This document shows, in pieces, positions 25,401 through 39,699 of a stretch of DNA of 64,000 nucleotides. The stretch comes from Apteryx mantelli (taxonomy: Eukaryota > Chordata > Aves > Apterygiformes > Apterygidae), in contig NC_089980.1 in the NCBI RefSeq assembly GCF_036417845.1, positions 59,766,501 through 59,830,500 of the forward strand, read 5' to 3'. Each line of letters starts with the position of its first letter. Position 1 is the first letter of the stretch. A program made the translations under genes and the position numbers. The notes under the pieces are model-generated. The model was not told the DNA's origin. It did not search any database and worked only from the letters and a program-made list of their open reading frames with translations.

Positions 25401-28040
25401 TCTGAATAAGAGAAACACAGACTCTTGAAAGAGAAAGCACAACTGTCTTCTTCCCAGATTTAGAAGGACAAGCATCCCTAATTTTTCATTAAAACCATAA
25501 AAAACAACCTGCGTAACTACCATATAAGAATACAAGATTAACTCAAAACAAGTTTAAGTAACCAAGAAAAAATTGTTAAAGCAGTGCATCTCTCCTATAT
25601 ATTCACCTTATTTAAGAAAGGTATGATTGCAAATGAAGCATCTTTCATTTTAATCAGGTTCATCTAACATTTCTAAAAATCCTGCCTGCTTCCAGTTTAT
25701 GCTTGAGATAATCACAGCACATTACTTCTTACCCATTAAATGGAGTGAGCAGTAGTCACACCAGGCTAGTAGTCCTGCTATGGAACAAGCTCCCTTGGGT
25801 TCCCTGGCAGTGCTGTGGAAACTGAAGATGCCTGCGGATGCCTCATCCCTAATATCAAGGATCAAAACAGTCAAGTGTTGCTCTGCAGCACATTGCATTA
25901 TATTAACTTTATACAAGAATCCTCATGCTTCCTTAGGTATCTATGAAAGCTGGCAAACACTAAGAGGCACTAACAGAATTCCTCTAAAAGTTCACTTCCG
26001 CTGATTGTTCCTGAACCACTCCTTGGGACAGAACAGAAACTTGCTAGGAGTATTTCCACCTGAAATATTTTCCCCCTGCCCTGATTTAAAACAGTGAAAT
26101 TCTACTTGAATTAGGACAACAGGAGAGCCAATTTAAAGGGGCCCTAAGGATTCTAAAGCTGGCTCAGCCTTTTAATCACAACTGTGACAAAACGCTGTCA
26201 TCCTTTCCAGCAATTCCTTAGCAATTTATGGTATATCAGTAAAACATGAGAAAATTTTGCATTCCCAAGAAAATTGCCTAGATAACCAGGTCTTCATCTT
26301 CTGATTCCCCTGCCCTTTCAATATCAAACAAATTCTAGTGATCGCCAGTTGTGCTGAAGCATGCCGGTATTCTGTCATCTAGAAGCCCTGACATCATATC
26401 TAAAGTCATTTGGAAACCAAAATCAGTGCAGACTGCAGCCACTCATGTAATAAGAAGAGCACTTTGATAGGACTGCATGAGTGCACCCTAGCAGCCCCAT
26501 TAGTTTCCAGTGAAAGTTTAAAAGTTTTTACTGAGAATTTAAAAGTTTTTATTATAGAGCTGAGGAACCAATCTAAAATCATATTTTTATTATTTGCACC
26601 TAATTAAATGTAATCTAAAATAGGGTACAAGGATGGTAATATAAGAAGACAAATAATGTAAAGAACAAGAATATACCTCAAGAATAGATCCTGTCTTCAA
26701 AAGATTATATTGTTTCTTACTTCTACTCTTGTATCAGTAAGTGCCAGAAACAAATCATTGTTTCAAAATATGTTTCAAAACAAAACATATTAGTAATTTA
26801 AAACTCTGATAAGCACCACAAAGAAAACAAACCATATATTTGAGACTGATTTTTTGAAATCATGTAATTCTTGTAACTCCTATAAATTCTATCTCTTCCT
26901 TCTTAATCAATCGCTGCTTTGTCATTACCATTGTAGTCTTACAAATCTTGGATATTTGAATCTTAGCTTCCTTCCCGAGATGCTTGAATAACTGGAAATT
27001 CTACAAGGCTTTTTTATACTGGAGTCATCTAACAGGGCTGCTGACCAAAAAGGATCCTTACTGCAGTCATCCAGCAGATTACTTATAGTCCCACTACTTT
27101 TGTACATATATATATGTGCAATTTACCTCATTACTGGATGCAATCAGTTCATAGAGAACTTCCAGAGACAAATACCACTGCTTCAGAAACGTTAATACCA
27201 GCTGCTAGAGTTTTTAAAAAAGGACATTTAAAAAACAAGGGGAAACAATACACTCTGCCAAACTTTTGGGGAGTATGTACCTTTTCCTGCTTTCTTGGTG
27301 GTGCTTCCATAATGAGGCAGGCACAACAACAGCGCACTTACTTTCTGCTAGCAAATTGCAGAGATTTTGTAGAGCCTTAGAAGGCTCAGAACAACTTGTA
27401 AGTTCAAGTGGAGGGAAACAAGTCTCCAGGGAGGCAAGGGATTTAGACACAGCAAGTACAATTTAAGAACTTAAGTCCAAGACTTCAGATGTCTCTCTCC
27501 AGGTTTTTCAATATTTGAAAAGCCACAGGTGGATACAGTTCAACCAGGGGCAGGTAATTCCCTTAATTGCCAGGTCACCTTTATTGTCTTGGCAGGGCTG
27601 ACTGCTTTGAAGCCTAACTCTAGCCTTCCTTGTACTTACGGCTTCTGAGACCCCTGCTGCAGTAGGTGTATTTGAGCCTACCTAAGGTAGTACCTGCACT
27701 GAGCTTGTCCAGGAAAGCAGCAAAGTGTGTAAGTGGCAAAGGCCACCAATCAGCCCACTGTCTTTGGCCACAAGGACCGTGCAGCCACTGCTTTGCCCTG
27801 GCATGGCACAGCACACTGAGGGGTGCTGAGGCCCTGCCTCACCTGCAGCTGCCACCCTGTGAGGTGGCAGAGTGGTTTTGCCCCTCTCCTCAGACTGCAG
27901 AAGGCATGCAATGCTTTTCTCTTGACCGAAAAATACTGTAACCTCCAGCCCTTTTGTAAAAGGTGGGAGCAGCACCGGCATTATCTTCAGAAGAAAGAGC
28001 AAGCCAGCCGGTTCCACCTCGCTCAGAAGGCGTTTTCCTT
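22410..28040. other. Intergenic, no gene recognised
   Basis: AT-rich single-copy DNA with short shadow frames only. It contains a G9 run near 24509-24517 and the pyrimidine-rich block at 24660-24870. A slightly more CpG-bearing patch lies at 22800-22870 with GCGAG|GTACGT, too little to call an exon. Confidence 0.5.
24660..24870 (+). other. Pyrimidine-rich strand-asymmetric stretch
   Basis: About 200 bp strongly biased to C and T on the plus strand (CTTCTTCCATCTTCTCTCC and similar). Long open frames on both strands here result from the composition. No gene is supported. Confidence 0.5.
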
Positions 28041-28049
28041 CCTTGGAGC

Positions 28050-28600
28050 CCTTAGACTACACGGGGAGCTCGATGCTTTTGCACACCCAAGGCAGGCCCG
28101 GCCCGCGGACAGGCGGGGAGCCTCAGCGGCGAGCGCCCGACGCCGGCGGCGCGGCGCCGCAGCGGCCCGAGGCCCCACCGTTAGCAGGGAGCTGTTGAAG
28201 AGCGACGATCCCCCCGGCGGTAACCACCAGCTGCCTCAGCGACGGGCGGGCGACTCCGCGCGCAGCCCCCTCGCGGGGGGCATGTGAACGCGGAGCGCGG
28301 GGTGGGCCGTTAACAACCATGCCTCCCCCCTCCCGCGGCCGTTATTCTGCCAGGCCACGTGACCGCGGGCGCGGCAGGGCGCGGCAGCGGGCGCAACGCC
28401 CGGCGTTGCGCTGCCCCAGGCCTTGGGCGGCGGCGGCGTTGGTGTTGTCCCGGCCGCCCTGCGGCTGGAGCTCTGCCTGGCGGCAGGCCTGCCCGGGGGG
28501 AGGCTGAGCGGGCTCCGGAAGCTCGTTTTGTGTTTCCAGGAGGAACCTGGAAATAGCCAGCCCGTACCGGGAAGGTAAGTTACCCTGTCACTGAAAAGGT
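28050..28600. promoter_or_regulatory. Orphan CpG island with a plus-strand splice donor
   Basis: An isolated GC-rich, CpG-dense block lies in AT-rich surroundings. It contains GGCCACGTGACC (an E-box/USF-type CACGTG at 28354-28359) and ends in GGGAAG|GTAAGTTA (donor at 28575), as a first non-coding exon would. I could not connect a downstream coding exon. Open frames here are short, GC-driven and unlike known proteins. Direction of transcription is unproven. Confidence 0.55.
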
Positions 28601-31600
28601 GAAGTCTTTGTGAGAAGGTGCTGTCTGACAGGTAGCTCAGCCCTCGGGGTTTCCAGTTTTGGTCAGTGTCTTTCAGGCTTTCTGGACTAATGTGCAGCTG
28701 TCAGCCCCCACGGCTACTGCTGACCCATCGGCACAGTCACCTGAAACCGCTGAGTTACTGGATTTTGTGGTTTAAGGTGCATCTGTTGCATATCACTTTT
28801 GTGAGCAGTTTGAGAATCTTTAAGGGACTTGTAATGTCACCTGGTCATGGTATTGTATTACCTTATTTAGGTGTTAAACATCTTGATTTCATGACATAGT
28901 TTGTGAGATGTTGCTGTGTGCTTTTATGCTTAAGGACTGGGAAAATCTGATTAAATAGCAAATACCAGTATACTTACTTGCAAAAGGCTGAGCTGATCTA
29001 CTGTACTGCAACTTGCTTAACACAGAGCAACTGTGTTAATTAAGGAGTCATGTTATAATGTGATAGTCCCTCATCTGAAGAGTATGTATGATCTGGTTTT
29101 GTGCAGATGGATTTTTCAAATATGGTTGATGACTGCTAGAAGGGTTGCAATCATTACTTGCAATCATTATTTAACTTCTAGTGTTACTGAAGCCAAAAAC
29201 ATATTCTCCTTACATTTGTAAGACTAAATTCTGAACTTCCACATACATATATTGAGCTTCTACATATCATTATCTGGTCCTCAAGAGACCCTGCCAAGCA
29301 ACAAACCTTGTCCCTCCAAACTGAACTCTATTCAGTATAATATTGAAAACTAAAACATGTGACTCACAAGAAACAACAGGCCAAAAAAAGCAGGCAGCTT
29401 AAAATTTTTTCACATATTTCACTATTCTGAAATGTGTGAAAGTAAGGCAGATATTTGCCAAATATAAACCAATGATTAGAAATCAAGATTGGAAATTAGG
29501 AAACCAAGTGCCGTAGTGCAAACTAGGACATAATACACTGATTTATCTAGATTTGTCTTGCTCACTCCTGTTATGCTCCTGGGGAAATGACTTGGAAATG
29601 GTGAGTACTGTAGTAATCTTCACAGTGAGTTTTCACTGAGGAGAAGGATATTTTTACCTAAATTAGCTAACTTGAGTAAAAAAAATCTTAGCGAAGTTGA
29701 GACAGTTTATATATTTTTTTTATGACTCTGCAGTCAGGTGGAAAATTATAGGGAGTCTCCAATTTAAATAATAAAGTTAATGTTTCTTCTTAATATTTTG
29801 CTTTGTTTTAATTAAACTAAGTTTGAAATACAGCTTTTTTAATGAAAATGACATCTGTGTAGAAAAATAGAGCTTAATACTCATCTGCTTCCTCTGCTAG
29901 ACTAACAGAGAACGTATGCTCAAAGGAATCAAGGGAACAATGAGAAGGGGAGAAAAACAGTATTTCATTATGCTGTATAGTAATTATTTATCTGGCTACT
30001 GATGAATGGTGATGAGAATTGATTCAACCTCTAAGTTTTAACTTAAACCACCCAGTAGGCTTTAAGCCTGAAGTTAAATCTCAAAAAAATTGTTGTTTAT
30101 TAGATAAGTATTTATAGCGAAGATGATGGTTTTCTGTAATCTGGACACCTTTGGCAAGGGAGATACCTTCAAATGACAATAATTGTTCATGAGGCAAAGC
30201 TCTTTAGCCATCTACTCTCACATTCCTTTGGAGTGAAGATATTTCCAGAAAAAGAATTTTATATCTTTTTTTCCCCCCCCTGTTTATGACAGGTTGGTGG
30301 GAAAAGGAGAAAATATTTAAGAAAAAAACTCCTTGCTAAATGTCATTAATGTTCTTTAAAGGACACAAATTGCAAAGTCAGCATTCCCTTTTCAGAATAA
30401 TGTGCTCTTGTTCACTGTCTTTTTATGCAAGATCTTCAGACAGTTCTCCATGAGGAGTACAGCTTATGGCAACCTGTAAAAAAAAAAAAAAAAAACCTCC
30501 TTTTCATACATTGTCTTTTAGACCTGACACTCTACTTAGATTGAAGAAAGTAGTTTCAAAACAGGTATGAAATGGGTAATTGCCTTTCCCTACCTGAGGC
30601 TTCCATGGGCACATTCTCTTGAAGGAGACTCCCATCAGGACTGTTTTTGGAAGAGAAGGAATTCCTCAGTGCTATGTGCAAAGCTCTTCAGGCACACATG
30701 GAAGGGAAGATAGTGCCTCTGCATCCACTTCAAGAGTTCTACATTGAAGCCTAGTAATAAAACATTGCAATAAAAATAATTAGAGTTACTGGAGGTTTAG
30801 TATCATAGCCTCTGAACTGAGGCATCTCAAGTAGATCCATTGAATATGTCCTTCTGCCCTTCTTTGGGATTATTGTTCTGTCTTTCTGTTCAAATGATGC
30901 ATTAGTTGGTCTAAAGCCATTAATATTTCATTTTCAATAGTTCAATGCTAATTCAAGAAAAAATCTATCCTATCCTATAGATAACTAATTTGTGTTGAGT
31001 AGAAGTTTACAGTGTGAAAGCTTTTCAGTTTTGAAATGTATTACCATAACATGAATCTTCTTTTGAATAATGATTGATGTTTAAACCAGACTTTAAAATG
31101 TACAAAAAAAAAAAAAAACCTCTCCAAGATTATTTTAAATATTCTGGGAATTACTGTTTTCCTTTGATCTTTCTCTGAAGCAGGACATATTGGCAATATT
31201 AGGAAATTTTAGTTTCATTAAAGTCCTTGTATTTAGCTATTCAGCTTAGACTTTTATCCTGCATGGCTCTTTGACTTTGGCTGTTGATGTGGATTTCACA
31301 TACAGAATAAAGTGGAAAGGAGTAGAGATGAGTCTGAAAAAGTGAAAATTGTGTAGATTTCCATGATCAAGAGGACTGAATATCAGTTGACAACTTATGG
31401 TGTATCTGACCCCTGATAGGATATGAATTTAAAGGGGAGGAAAGATAATGAAGTACAAAAATAAAGTTCATTCTGTAGTGGAATATGAAAAACAAAGCAT
31501 TACATTATGCATAAAAAAACAACTCCTTTTGCTTTAGTTCTGCTTCTATTCCAAACAAGTGCTATAACTATTTATTGAAATGTATATTCCCCCCAAATTA

Positions 31601-34600
31601 GAATAACAATCACATTTTTAATAGTTTAATGATTAATTATTAAACTTATATATTTTAAAATGTAGATTAGACTATCAAAGGTGCTTAAGTTTGCAGATGG
31701 TATGGTTATAGTATGACTGAACTCTCTTGGCTTTGCCCCTTTATGATGTTTCATAGCCTAGAAATATTTCAGTGGTTTGCATATCATAATCAAAAGAAAG
31801 CTGTTTCCTCTTGGTATAATATTGAAACTATAGATGGGGAAAGAAATTGTATTGTTGCATGAATTCGACTTTATTGTTTTTGAGATATAATTGAGAAGTG
31901 TCTTGGGACCTTGTAGCAAACCCAAAACTACTCCTGTTAATTATTGTCATACTTATTAGTCAATTTTCAGTTATGTACTTGTCTGTATGCTCAAGAAATG
32001 TGTGCATAGTTAAGAGGAAGGGGAAGAAAATCTCTATTAACTCGAATTAGATAAGGTAAAATCCTAGCAGAGATGGTAATTTGCTGTTTTCACAAGAGTT
32101 AGAAGGTTAAGCTAAAAACTTTCTCGTCCCTAATGTGACATGCTGTGTTGGAGGAAAGATTTTATTCTGTTTCCATCCTTCAGATGGCTTTTGTAAGGCT
32201 CTGTGAATCAAAGCCTGGAGATGACAGTTATGCCATACCTCTTCCTCTCATGACAGCTGGGTGATAGTAGGGAGAAATATTCGTAATGTTTTTTGGGGCT
32301 GTGCTTCCTGCTGAAAGAAAGACTAGGATTCTAATGTCTGTGTTAGCGCTATCTACTGCCGTCTCTCACTACAAGCTACAACAGATTAACAACAGTTATT
32401 TCCCAACAGACTTCATGGGATTCCAAATTAGTGTATTGTAGTTGATTTTAAGAATTTGTTGTAGAGTGTTGTTTTAAGTATATCTATTGACTGAGGGTAT
32501 TAGTGAAATTATAGTAGAATCTTTGTGTATCTTTTCTTCTCATTTTAATTCTTTTTAAGTGTTTAAGACAAAAAATATATCAAACTTGTGTGGTTAATTT
32601 GGGGTATGTGAATCCAATATGTGAATCCAATTTAAGAACTTAATTTCTGCAACTGCTTTGCTCAGACAAATTGACTTACTGAGTCTAATGCAATTACTTG
32701 AGTGAGTAAAGTTAAGAATATATATACCTTTCTGTATCTGAGGGCAGAGGAGAAAAGGAGGTTGGGGGCTGGAAGAGGGTTAAGTATCCTAGTTCTCAAA
32801 AGTTCTTGACTTTGGTAGGAATTGTGGGTACTTAGCAACACTGATTAACAGGCAACTCATTAGGTGCTTACCTTTAGATTGTCTATGGAGATACATCTAG
32901 GAGGAATAGAATGGAAGTTAAGCAGAATAAACCCCATGCAGCATATTGGGAAATAAAGATGCCTTGCAAGGGAGTTATATTTTTCTGAGACTTGTTTTCT
33001 AAGACAAACAAAGGAAACTTCAGCGTACACAAACATTTAAAAGGAATCTGGCAAAAAGGAGGCCTTTGGACCTTGCAGAGAAATGGTTTTCATCTGTTTT
33101 CTATGATACTCTCTCTAGATGTTTGGCATGAGACCTTGTGATTTTGGTTGAGAATACATGGAGCAGCCAAAAGCTTCTAGCCACTCGTGTCTCGTGCCAG
33201 AGATCAGCTTCCATAAAACTGAATTCCTTTAAAGAAGGTGCCATACTGTCAGCACATCTGTCTCGAGAAAGGAAAGGAAGCACTGAAGGTGGAGGATTGC
33301 TGTTCATTAATTGCATCATATTGAGCTTCCAGGCAGACAAGTACTTGAGACAGCCAAAAGGTGGAGATTTCTAGGTTCCTGCCCTCCTCTTCCTTCTCCT
33401 CCCCCCTCTTCCCAAAAGAAGTGCTTTGCCAAAACCTCCTTGTGGCAACACATGGTGTTTTAAAGAAAAGTCAGAAAAAACAAAGGAAAAATTTCTGGAG
33501 ATCCTCATTTCAATCCTGTGTTTTCTGGAAAGAAGCCTTGGATTATATTCGCTCTGTCATGTTACACATCTTGTTATCTTTACACTGGCATTCACGGTGC
33601 AAATTGGAACAATTATACAAAATAATACAAAAAGAAAATAGGGGTGCAAACTCCCACTGTTGTTCTGAGAACAAAAAGCATAAGAATTGTGGAGGTAATT
33701 GTTCTTTATTCAGCTTTATCCCTATGCATATTACTCATGAAATACTTCCTTTGTCTTCAACAGAAGTTCTACCTAAGCGGAAACTATACAATCTAACTGA
33801 TGTGTAGGAATTATTCTAGAATAAGACTTCATTAATAAGATGAGTTGGCAGATTTTCTAATTTCTTGATCAGAAATGTATACCCTGACTTAACTTTGTGA
33901 TGTTTCAGTTTTGCACACTATATTATTGTATTTCAGATATAAAACAGGTAGAAAACTTTTCAAAGTGCAAACCTGAGTAAATCTTGAAGGCTACATTAAG
34001 TGCATCACAACAGTTGCTATTTGAATAGAAATCTGTACTATAAGTATGGACAATTTTATGTGTGAGAGGAGACCTCTGCCAAAGGTGAAGTCTTGAATTA
34101 AACTCTATTTTTATGAAAGCTGTCAATGTGTTGGACTTCTTTAAGTGAAGCTTTTTTTCTGAAGGAAGGTACCTTGAAGTAGGTAAAGTAGTTCTTTTTC
34201 TACTGCTCAGATTAATCACATAGACTGGTCCTTTCCTTAAAATCTGGAAAGGTGGAATCAAAAGTGAATTCCTAGAGATACAGGACATCTTCTTTCATGA
34301 GATTTTGAAAGTGATCAACGCACCTTAAATTACAGACTTTGACATTACTGAAAATTTCCCTCTGGTTCCCAGCAGAAATTTTTCACAAAGCCAATGTCAA
34401 ACACAAATAAGCTGCCTGTGGGATAGAATATGAAAAGGCTTCAATTAATGGTTTATTTTTATAGTATAGAACAACAATCCTGGTTGAGGTTTCTTTTAAT
34501 TCAACTCAAAGTTAACAGCTCTTTTAAAAAGCTCAAGAAGGACATTAAATGTTTACAGTGTGCCTAGAAGATTATTAATTTGCTTATTACACCAGCAGGG

Positions 34601-37600
34601 ATGCAAGTGAAGAGTTCATGATTGAAAGTAACCCACCAGCTTAAATGAGCACAGCTGGTAACATCAGCAGATTGCTGTTATGAGGAGCTCTCAGATATCA
34701 GAGTACTTCTGGAAGAACAGAAATGTAATACAGCTTAGGATCTCTTATATGATGAGCATTTTTTTTCCACTGTATCTTCGAATACTTCAGCCTTTTGGCT
34801 GTTGATACTCTGGAACATCACTGCAATTACGTCAAAAGTTTCCAGTGCTTATTTGGAGAAAATTTGCACAGAATGGTGGGGAGCTGGATAAAGGGCATTG
34901 CAAATATGTATGTAGGTCATTGAGTAGGGCATTAAGGCCGCTGGAAGTAACTTGCAAATGCCAAAATGCATGTTGAATTAGAAGGTATCAAAAGTACTGG
35001 TGCACTTGAACATGATTGGGATCAATGTCCTTTTCTGTTCGCATGCAGAATTTAGGCACACACATTTGTAGAGAGAATGCCAGCACAAGGCTTGAGGATT
35101 CACTGTTGTATTCACCAAGAGTACTGATCCGAGTACACTAGTCAGTTATCTTGGTTGACTGGCTAGCCACCAAAAATTGTTAGCTTGTGCTTTCTGAGGA
35201 GAGAACAATCATGTTATTATTGAAGGATATTATACAATGTAATTCCTAGCAATAATAAAGTTAGGTAAACCTGAATTCATTTTTTTGTCTTTTAGGGATC
35301 TGAGTGAATTAGCCTGTTGTTCTATCATTAACTTTTAAATAAATGACTCACCTTCTTCAATTATCTCACATCCACAGGGGATTGTAAGAGCCCTCATGAG
35401 ATGATGAGAGGAAGCTTGAGGAAGAAGTTTCCCTCAGAACCAAGGGTGTAAAAAGAAATAGCTGTCTCCATTAGATCTGCTGCTGTCTAATTGTTCTTAC
35501 CTAAGAATCTGATGTTAGGCTGTTGGAATCAAAGCTGAAAGTAAGAAGCTTAGTACATTGCATTATTAAAATTGTGCCTCTGTAAAGTGTTTTGAACCAG
35601 TTAACAACTAACTGAGCTCACTCTAGTTTAATACAGAGATGTAGCACAGATTTTCTAGGCAAGGGGCCTATACATTATACATACAATAATCCAGGAATGT
35701 AGTTCTACTGATTTGAGCTAGATATAAAATAATAATTTCACAGGAAAGAAAAATTTTAATTAGTGTAATGGTCAGATGCAAAGTGGGTAAGAGAAACATT
35801 TAAAGTTAAATTGGCTTTCAAAAAGTACAGCACCTATAAGTCTTCATGTTTTAAGGAGTAAGTGAATCACTAGAGCCACAAAGACCTGTCTGACTGAAAA
35901 CATTACAAAATAATCTGCATAATCGGGTGAAGAATTGCATCTTCCTGTGTAACAACTAGCCAGTGTTACACAGGACATCAAACTCTATGGACCATGAGTT
36001 CTAGGTCACAAGTGACATTTTCTTAGCAAGAACAAGAAATACTTTGTGAGAAAGTGTCTAACATGCCCAGATTTCAAAGAGAGGCTAAATTGTCTGTAGC
36101 ATCAGCTAGGTATTCCTAGCACTGCCTCCTGTGGCATGTGCACTGGTTATTATTACATGATGTGATCACCACATGTTCATTATCTGCTGCACATTATCAT
36201 CTCTGTTGTACCTGCATGTGGTACTGATGGCTTGGATGCTAGAGAAGATATGGCTTGAGTAGTTCCTTTTTACTATGCAGAGTTTTTTCCTTAACAAATT
36301 GGAAGTGTAAACCAAACCAATGTCTGTAGCATGCTGGAACTAAGTGGGAATAAAATGAGCAGTTTGGTAAAAGTGCAGGTGTTCTAAAAGCATCTAGCAG
36401 GCAAAATACACCCTCATAAGATAACCAGATCAGACTTGCACTACCTGAGAACAGAGAAGATGAATTTTTATTTTGATATGTAATTATTTTTTACTGACTA
36501 GCTTCTCTGATACTTATTTCTATTAGAAATAGTTCCAGAGAAAATATTACTAATGAAAATTTCTATGGAAATTTTTCACTATGAAATAGAGAGGCTTACC
36601 AAAATGGAGATACTGAAGACTTGCCCAAGTTGAGACAGTGAGTCAGTGGAGGAGCTCTCAGAATCAAGTCTCCTGATCTCCAGTTTCTTGTGCTATATGT
36701 TAAATAAACAGTCTTCCCAGAGCTGAACTCCTTAGGTGGCATAAGGCAGAAAAAAAATGGCCAAGACCTAATTAACCTTTGAGCTCAAAATAGGGAACTA
36801 CAGAAAGTATTTCTGTTTGTCAGAGCTTGATAGGTACATTTAATGGGAAAAGGCTGAATGTTGCCCCAGCAGGACTGACAGGTTCACTTTATACACTACT
36901 GGTCATGAAACAGAGAGACACAAGCATGTTTGCACATCCTGGAAGCTGCTCTCCAGGTCTCAGTTCTGTAGGGCGGTAAGAAGCTGACATTAATTTGCAC
37001 TTTGACTCCCTGAAAAGACCAACAGGGCTTTTTTAAGGAGCTATTGTATCAGTGTAATTTTTCCTTTCTCTGCAATTGCTGCTTTCCAGTGAGTGTTGCC
37101 TATTTATTTCTCGCTCAGATTTTAAGGTTGTTGGCACTGCAGTCCTATTCTTCTGCTATGCATGGTCCTTCCACTGCAAAATCTCTTACCAGACCTACCC
37201 AGGAAGATATCTAACATAAATGCTGTATACATAATGGGGAAAAAAAAGATTTGCAGGAAGATATGGTGGTGACTTGATGAATTTGGGAGTTTTTCACATT
37301 CTTAATAATGTGAAAATATTTTTGAGATGTGGAGAAGTTGTCTTCATTCGTGAAGCAAGTGTGGGTAAGATTAAGGGTTGGGTATACAGAGTGGAACTAG
37401 GTAATGCAGAGCTTGGAAGAAAGTGGAAATTATTTTGGTTCAGAGCAGTGGAAGAGAGGATACAATGGATGGGCCTAAAAAGTGGGGTCAGTTGGTAGAA
37501 AAGTATGCTACCTGGGAGTTCAAGTAATACCTAGACTAAGTTCCAGTCCTTTCCTATGAGCCAACTTCATTAAGATGAAAAAAACCCTACAGACAGGATC

Positions 37601-37701
37601 ACAGTTATGCAGAACTGTTGCTATCAGTCAGTGGGGATTAACTCAGATGAGGAAAAGAAGAAAACAGTTTTCTATCAGATAGTTTCCTTGCTAGTATTCT
37701 T

Positions 37702-37759
<58 letters not shown>

Positions 37760-37764
37760 GAGCG
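37702..37764 (+). repeat. Compound (TA)n(GA)n microsatellite
   Basis: About eight TA units pass directly into a GA tract with two single-base interruptions (GC in place of GA). Confidence 0.97.
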
Positions 37765-37868
37765 CTACTACCCTGATGAGACAGGCAGAGAATTTGATTT
37801 CAGCAACCCCTCATTGCAAAAGCTGACCAAGTGCTTTTATGCCATATGATGAGGGGATTACCTAGAGT

Positions 37869-37891
37869 AAAAAAAAAAAAAAAAAAAAAAA
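37869..37891 (+). repeat. Poly(A) tract
   Basis: A run of 23 A. No retro-element body is recognised immediately 5' of it. Confidence 0.95.
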
Positions 37892-38926
37892 GGAAAATAA
37901 TCTTATCAGTAAAGGGCTCAAAAGTTGCTGTAAGTCCTGAAGTCACATTCAAGGCAATTACTGTTGCCAAAGCATGAGATAATCAAGATTTAGGCACAAG
38001 TTGCCTGTTGAATGCTAGAAATGTTATCCTTATTTATAAAATAATCGAGGTCTTAACGTTCTGTGGCAGTGAAGCACCCAGTTTGTTGTAAGTAAGCCTC
38101 AGAGGAGGAACTATGAATTCCTTACTGCCTTAAATCTTTTACTGATATTAAAGAACTGCAAAGGGAATATAAAGTATGGCCTGTTTGATTATTAGCTCTG
38201 TACATACTTTGATAAAGAGATATAATGTTCAAGGCAAAGATGAATATTCCCAATAAAAATATGTTGTTTTTGTTATCAATGAAAATGTCAGAAAATTTGA
38301 GGACTTTTGCACTTGAGACTTGAACATTAGCTTTTAAACTCACCTGAACATATCCTAACAAGAAAAAAATCCTGTTGACTTTAGTAGGTTTTGGGAACTG
38401 TGTGGGTTGAAGTTCATAACAGGAGCTCTCAACAGGACAGGACAGTTAGGATGTTTAGGATAAGGCAAGTACTTTCTACATCAGACTGCTATAGTCTGAA
38501 GCAGAATAGGTCTGCACTCTTCTTTCTTCAAGGTTATCCTTGAGGCCAGGATAAGTCAGTAAACAGTATCTTACTCTATTACTTCTTTTTGCAACCTGGT
38601 GGACTCCATTGGGCCTGTTCCTCCTTGCAATTTTTAAAGAAATGGGCTGTTAAGAGTGGTGGATGGTTGTTATTTGTGTCATCTATTTGCTCCCACTAGC
38701 TCACTCCAGATTATTTGGTTTAGATAGCTCTAGTCTTCTAAGCAACATCATTAAGATATTGAAAAGAATATTCTAAATAGGAATTTTGAGATTTAATCAA
38801 AAATACCTTGCTCTCAGCTTTGCTGATTTAATCCGTCTTTTGGCCAGACTCTCACTTTAGGGCTTTTATGTGAGTTTCAGTTTATTTTGTTGTTTTTCCC
38901 CAGTTGGTGCTGTCTAATGCAGCAGG

Positions 38927-38967
38927 CACTGAAGTCATTGGAAGTTTGATCATTGACTTTCATGAGG
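38927..38967. repeat. Old palindromic repeat fragment (CACTGAAGTCAATGG type)
   Basis: CACTGAAGTCATTGGAAG and then CATTGACTTTCATGAGGG form imperfect inverted arms. This arrangement is common in ancient amniote MITE-like or SINE repeats. Related traces lie at 45518-45533, 10144-10205 and 1936-2002. Confidence 0.4.
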
Positions 38968-39699
38968 GAAATCTCAGGATCTGAGTGTTTGAGATGGAGA
39001 GGGGAGAGGGTACTTAGCAGTACTCAAGCAAAGATTTGACTAAGTCAACGGGAGTTTTGCCACCTTCAAAAAATGCAAGATGGCACTCTGCCTTTGCCTT
39101 GTGCTCCCAAATGCTAAAGGATGAAAGCAAAACAAACCAAAATCAACATGTTTTGCTCCATTCAGACTGCTTGAGGAGCACATGTTTTTCAAAATATGTT
39201 TTTTGAAGAAAAACAGACCTATTTTGTAAAGATTAAAAAACACTTCTAAAAACAGAAGACCTGAAACATAATTATTCCAGAATCTTAACAGTCACAATAT
39301 ATGAACTTAAAATGAATAAAAACATCATATGCTTTCACACTTTGTCATTTTTCTATGTAGGCTAAATGTTAGTACCTTGGGGTTCAAAATGGTAACTTTT
39401 TTGAAGAGCTCTTTCAGAATAATCTTTAGGTTTGTTCTTGTTTAAGCATTGTATGTAAGGGAAAAGTATGCTAGAACAAAACAAAATCCAGACGCTTCTT
39501 ATGAAAATGGCATTTACATTATTATTCAGTGCCTTAACAGTGGTATCAATAGAGAATATTCCTCCCAGTGTCCAAGAAAAAGTAACTGACAAGCAGAGCT
39601 ATAGAGAGATATAAATATTTATTATGTATTAAATATATTCATTTTTCTGGGGGAAAAAAAAGAACAATGAGGCAGGTTATGGGGAAGTAGACGTTTCTT

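Larger units (their letters stand above)
28601..39699. other. AT-rich intergenic DNA, no gene recognised
   Basis: I see no exon chain or interspersed repeat I can name beyond the compound microsatellite at 37702-37764 and the A tract at 37869-37891. A few isolated good donors occur (for example AAATG|GTGAGTAC at 29601). The 148-codon plus-strand frame ending at 33807 has no recognisable motif. Confidence 0.45.

Noticed and set aside
27823-28287. 154-codon frame entering the CpG island
   Set aside because: Half ordinary AT-rich DNA and half GC-driven Arg/Ala/Gly sequence. It is better explained as a frame running into the island.
33361-33807. 148-codon plus-strand frame ending in LPKRKLYNLTDV
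   Set aside because: An acceptor-like CTTCAACAG at 33755-33763 and a stop make a terminal exon conceivable, but I found no in-phase partner exon and no motif.
37274-37498. 74-codon plus-strand frame with GTAAGA donor inside
   Set aside because: The acceptor is poor, there is no in-phase partner, and no family is recognised.
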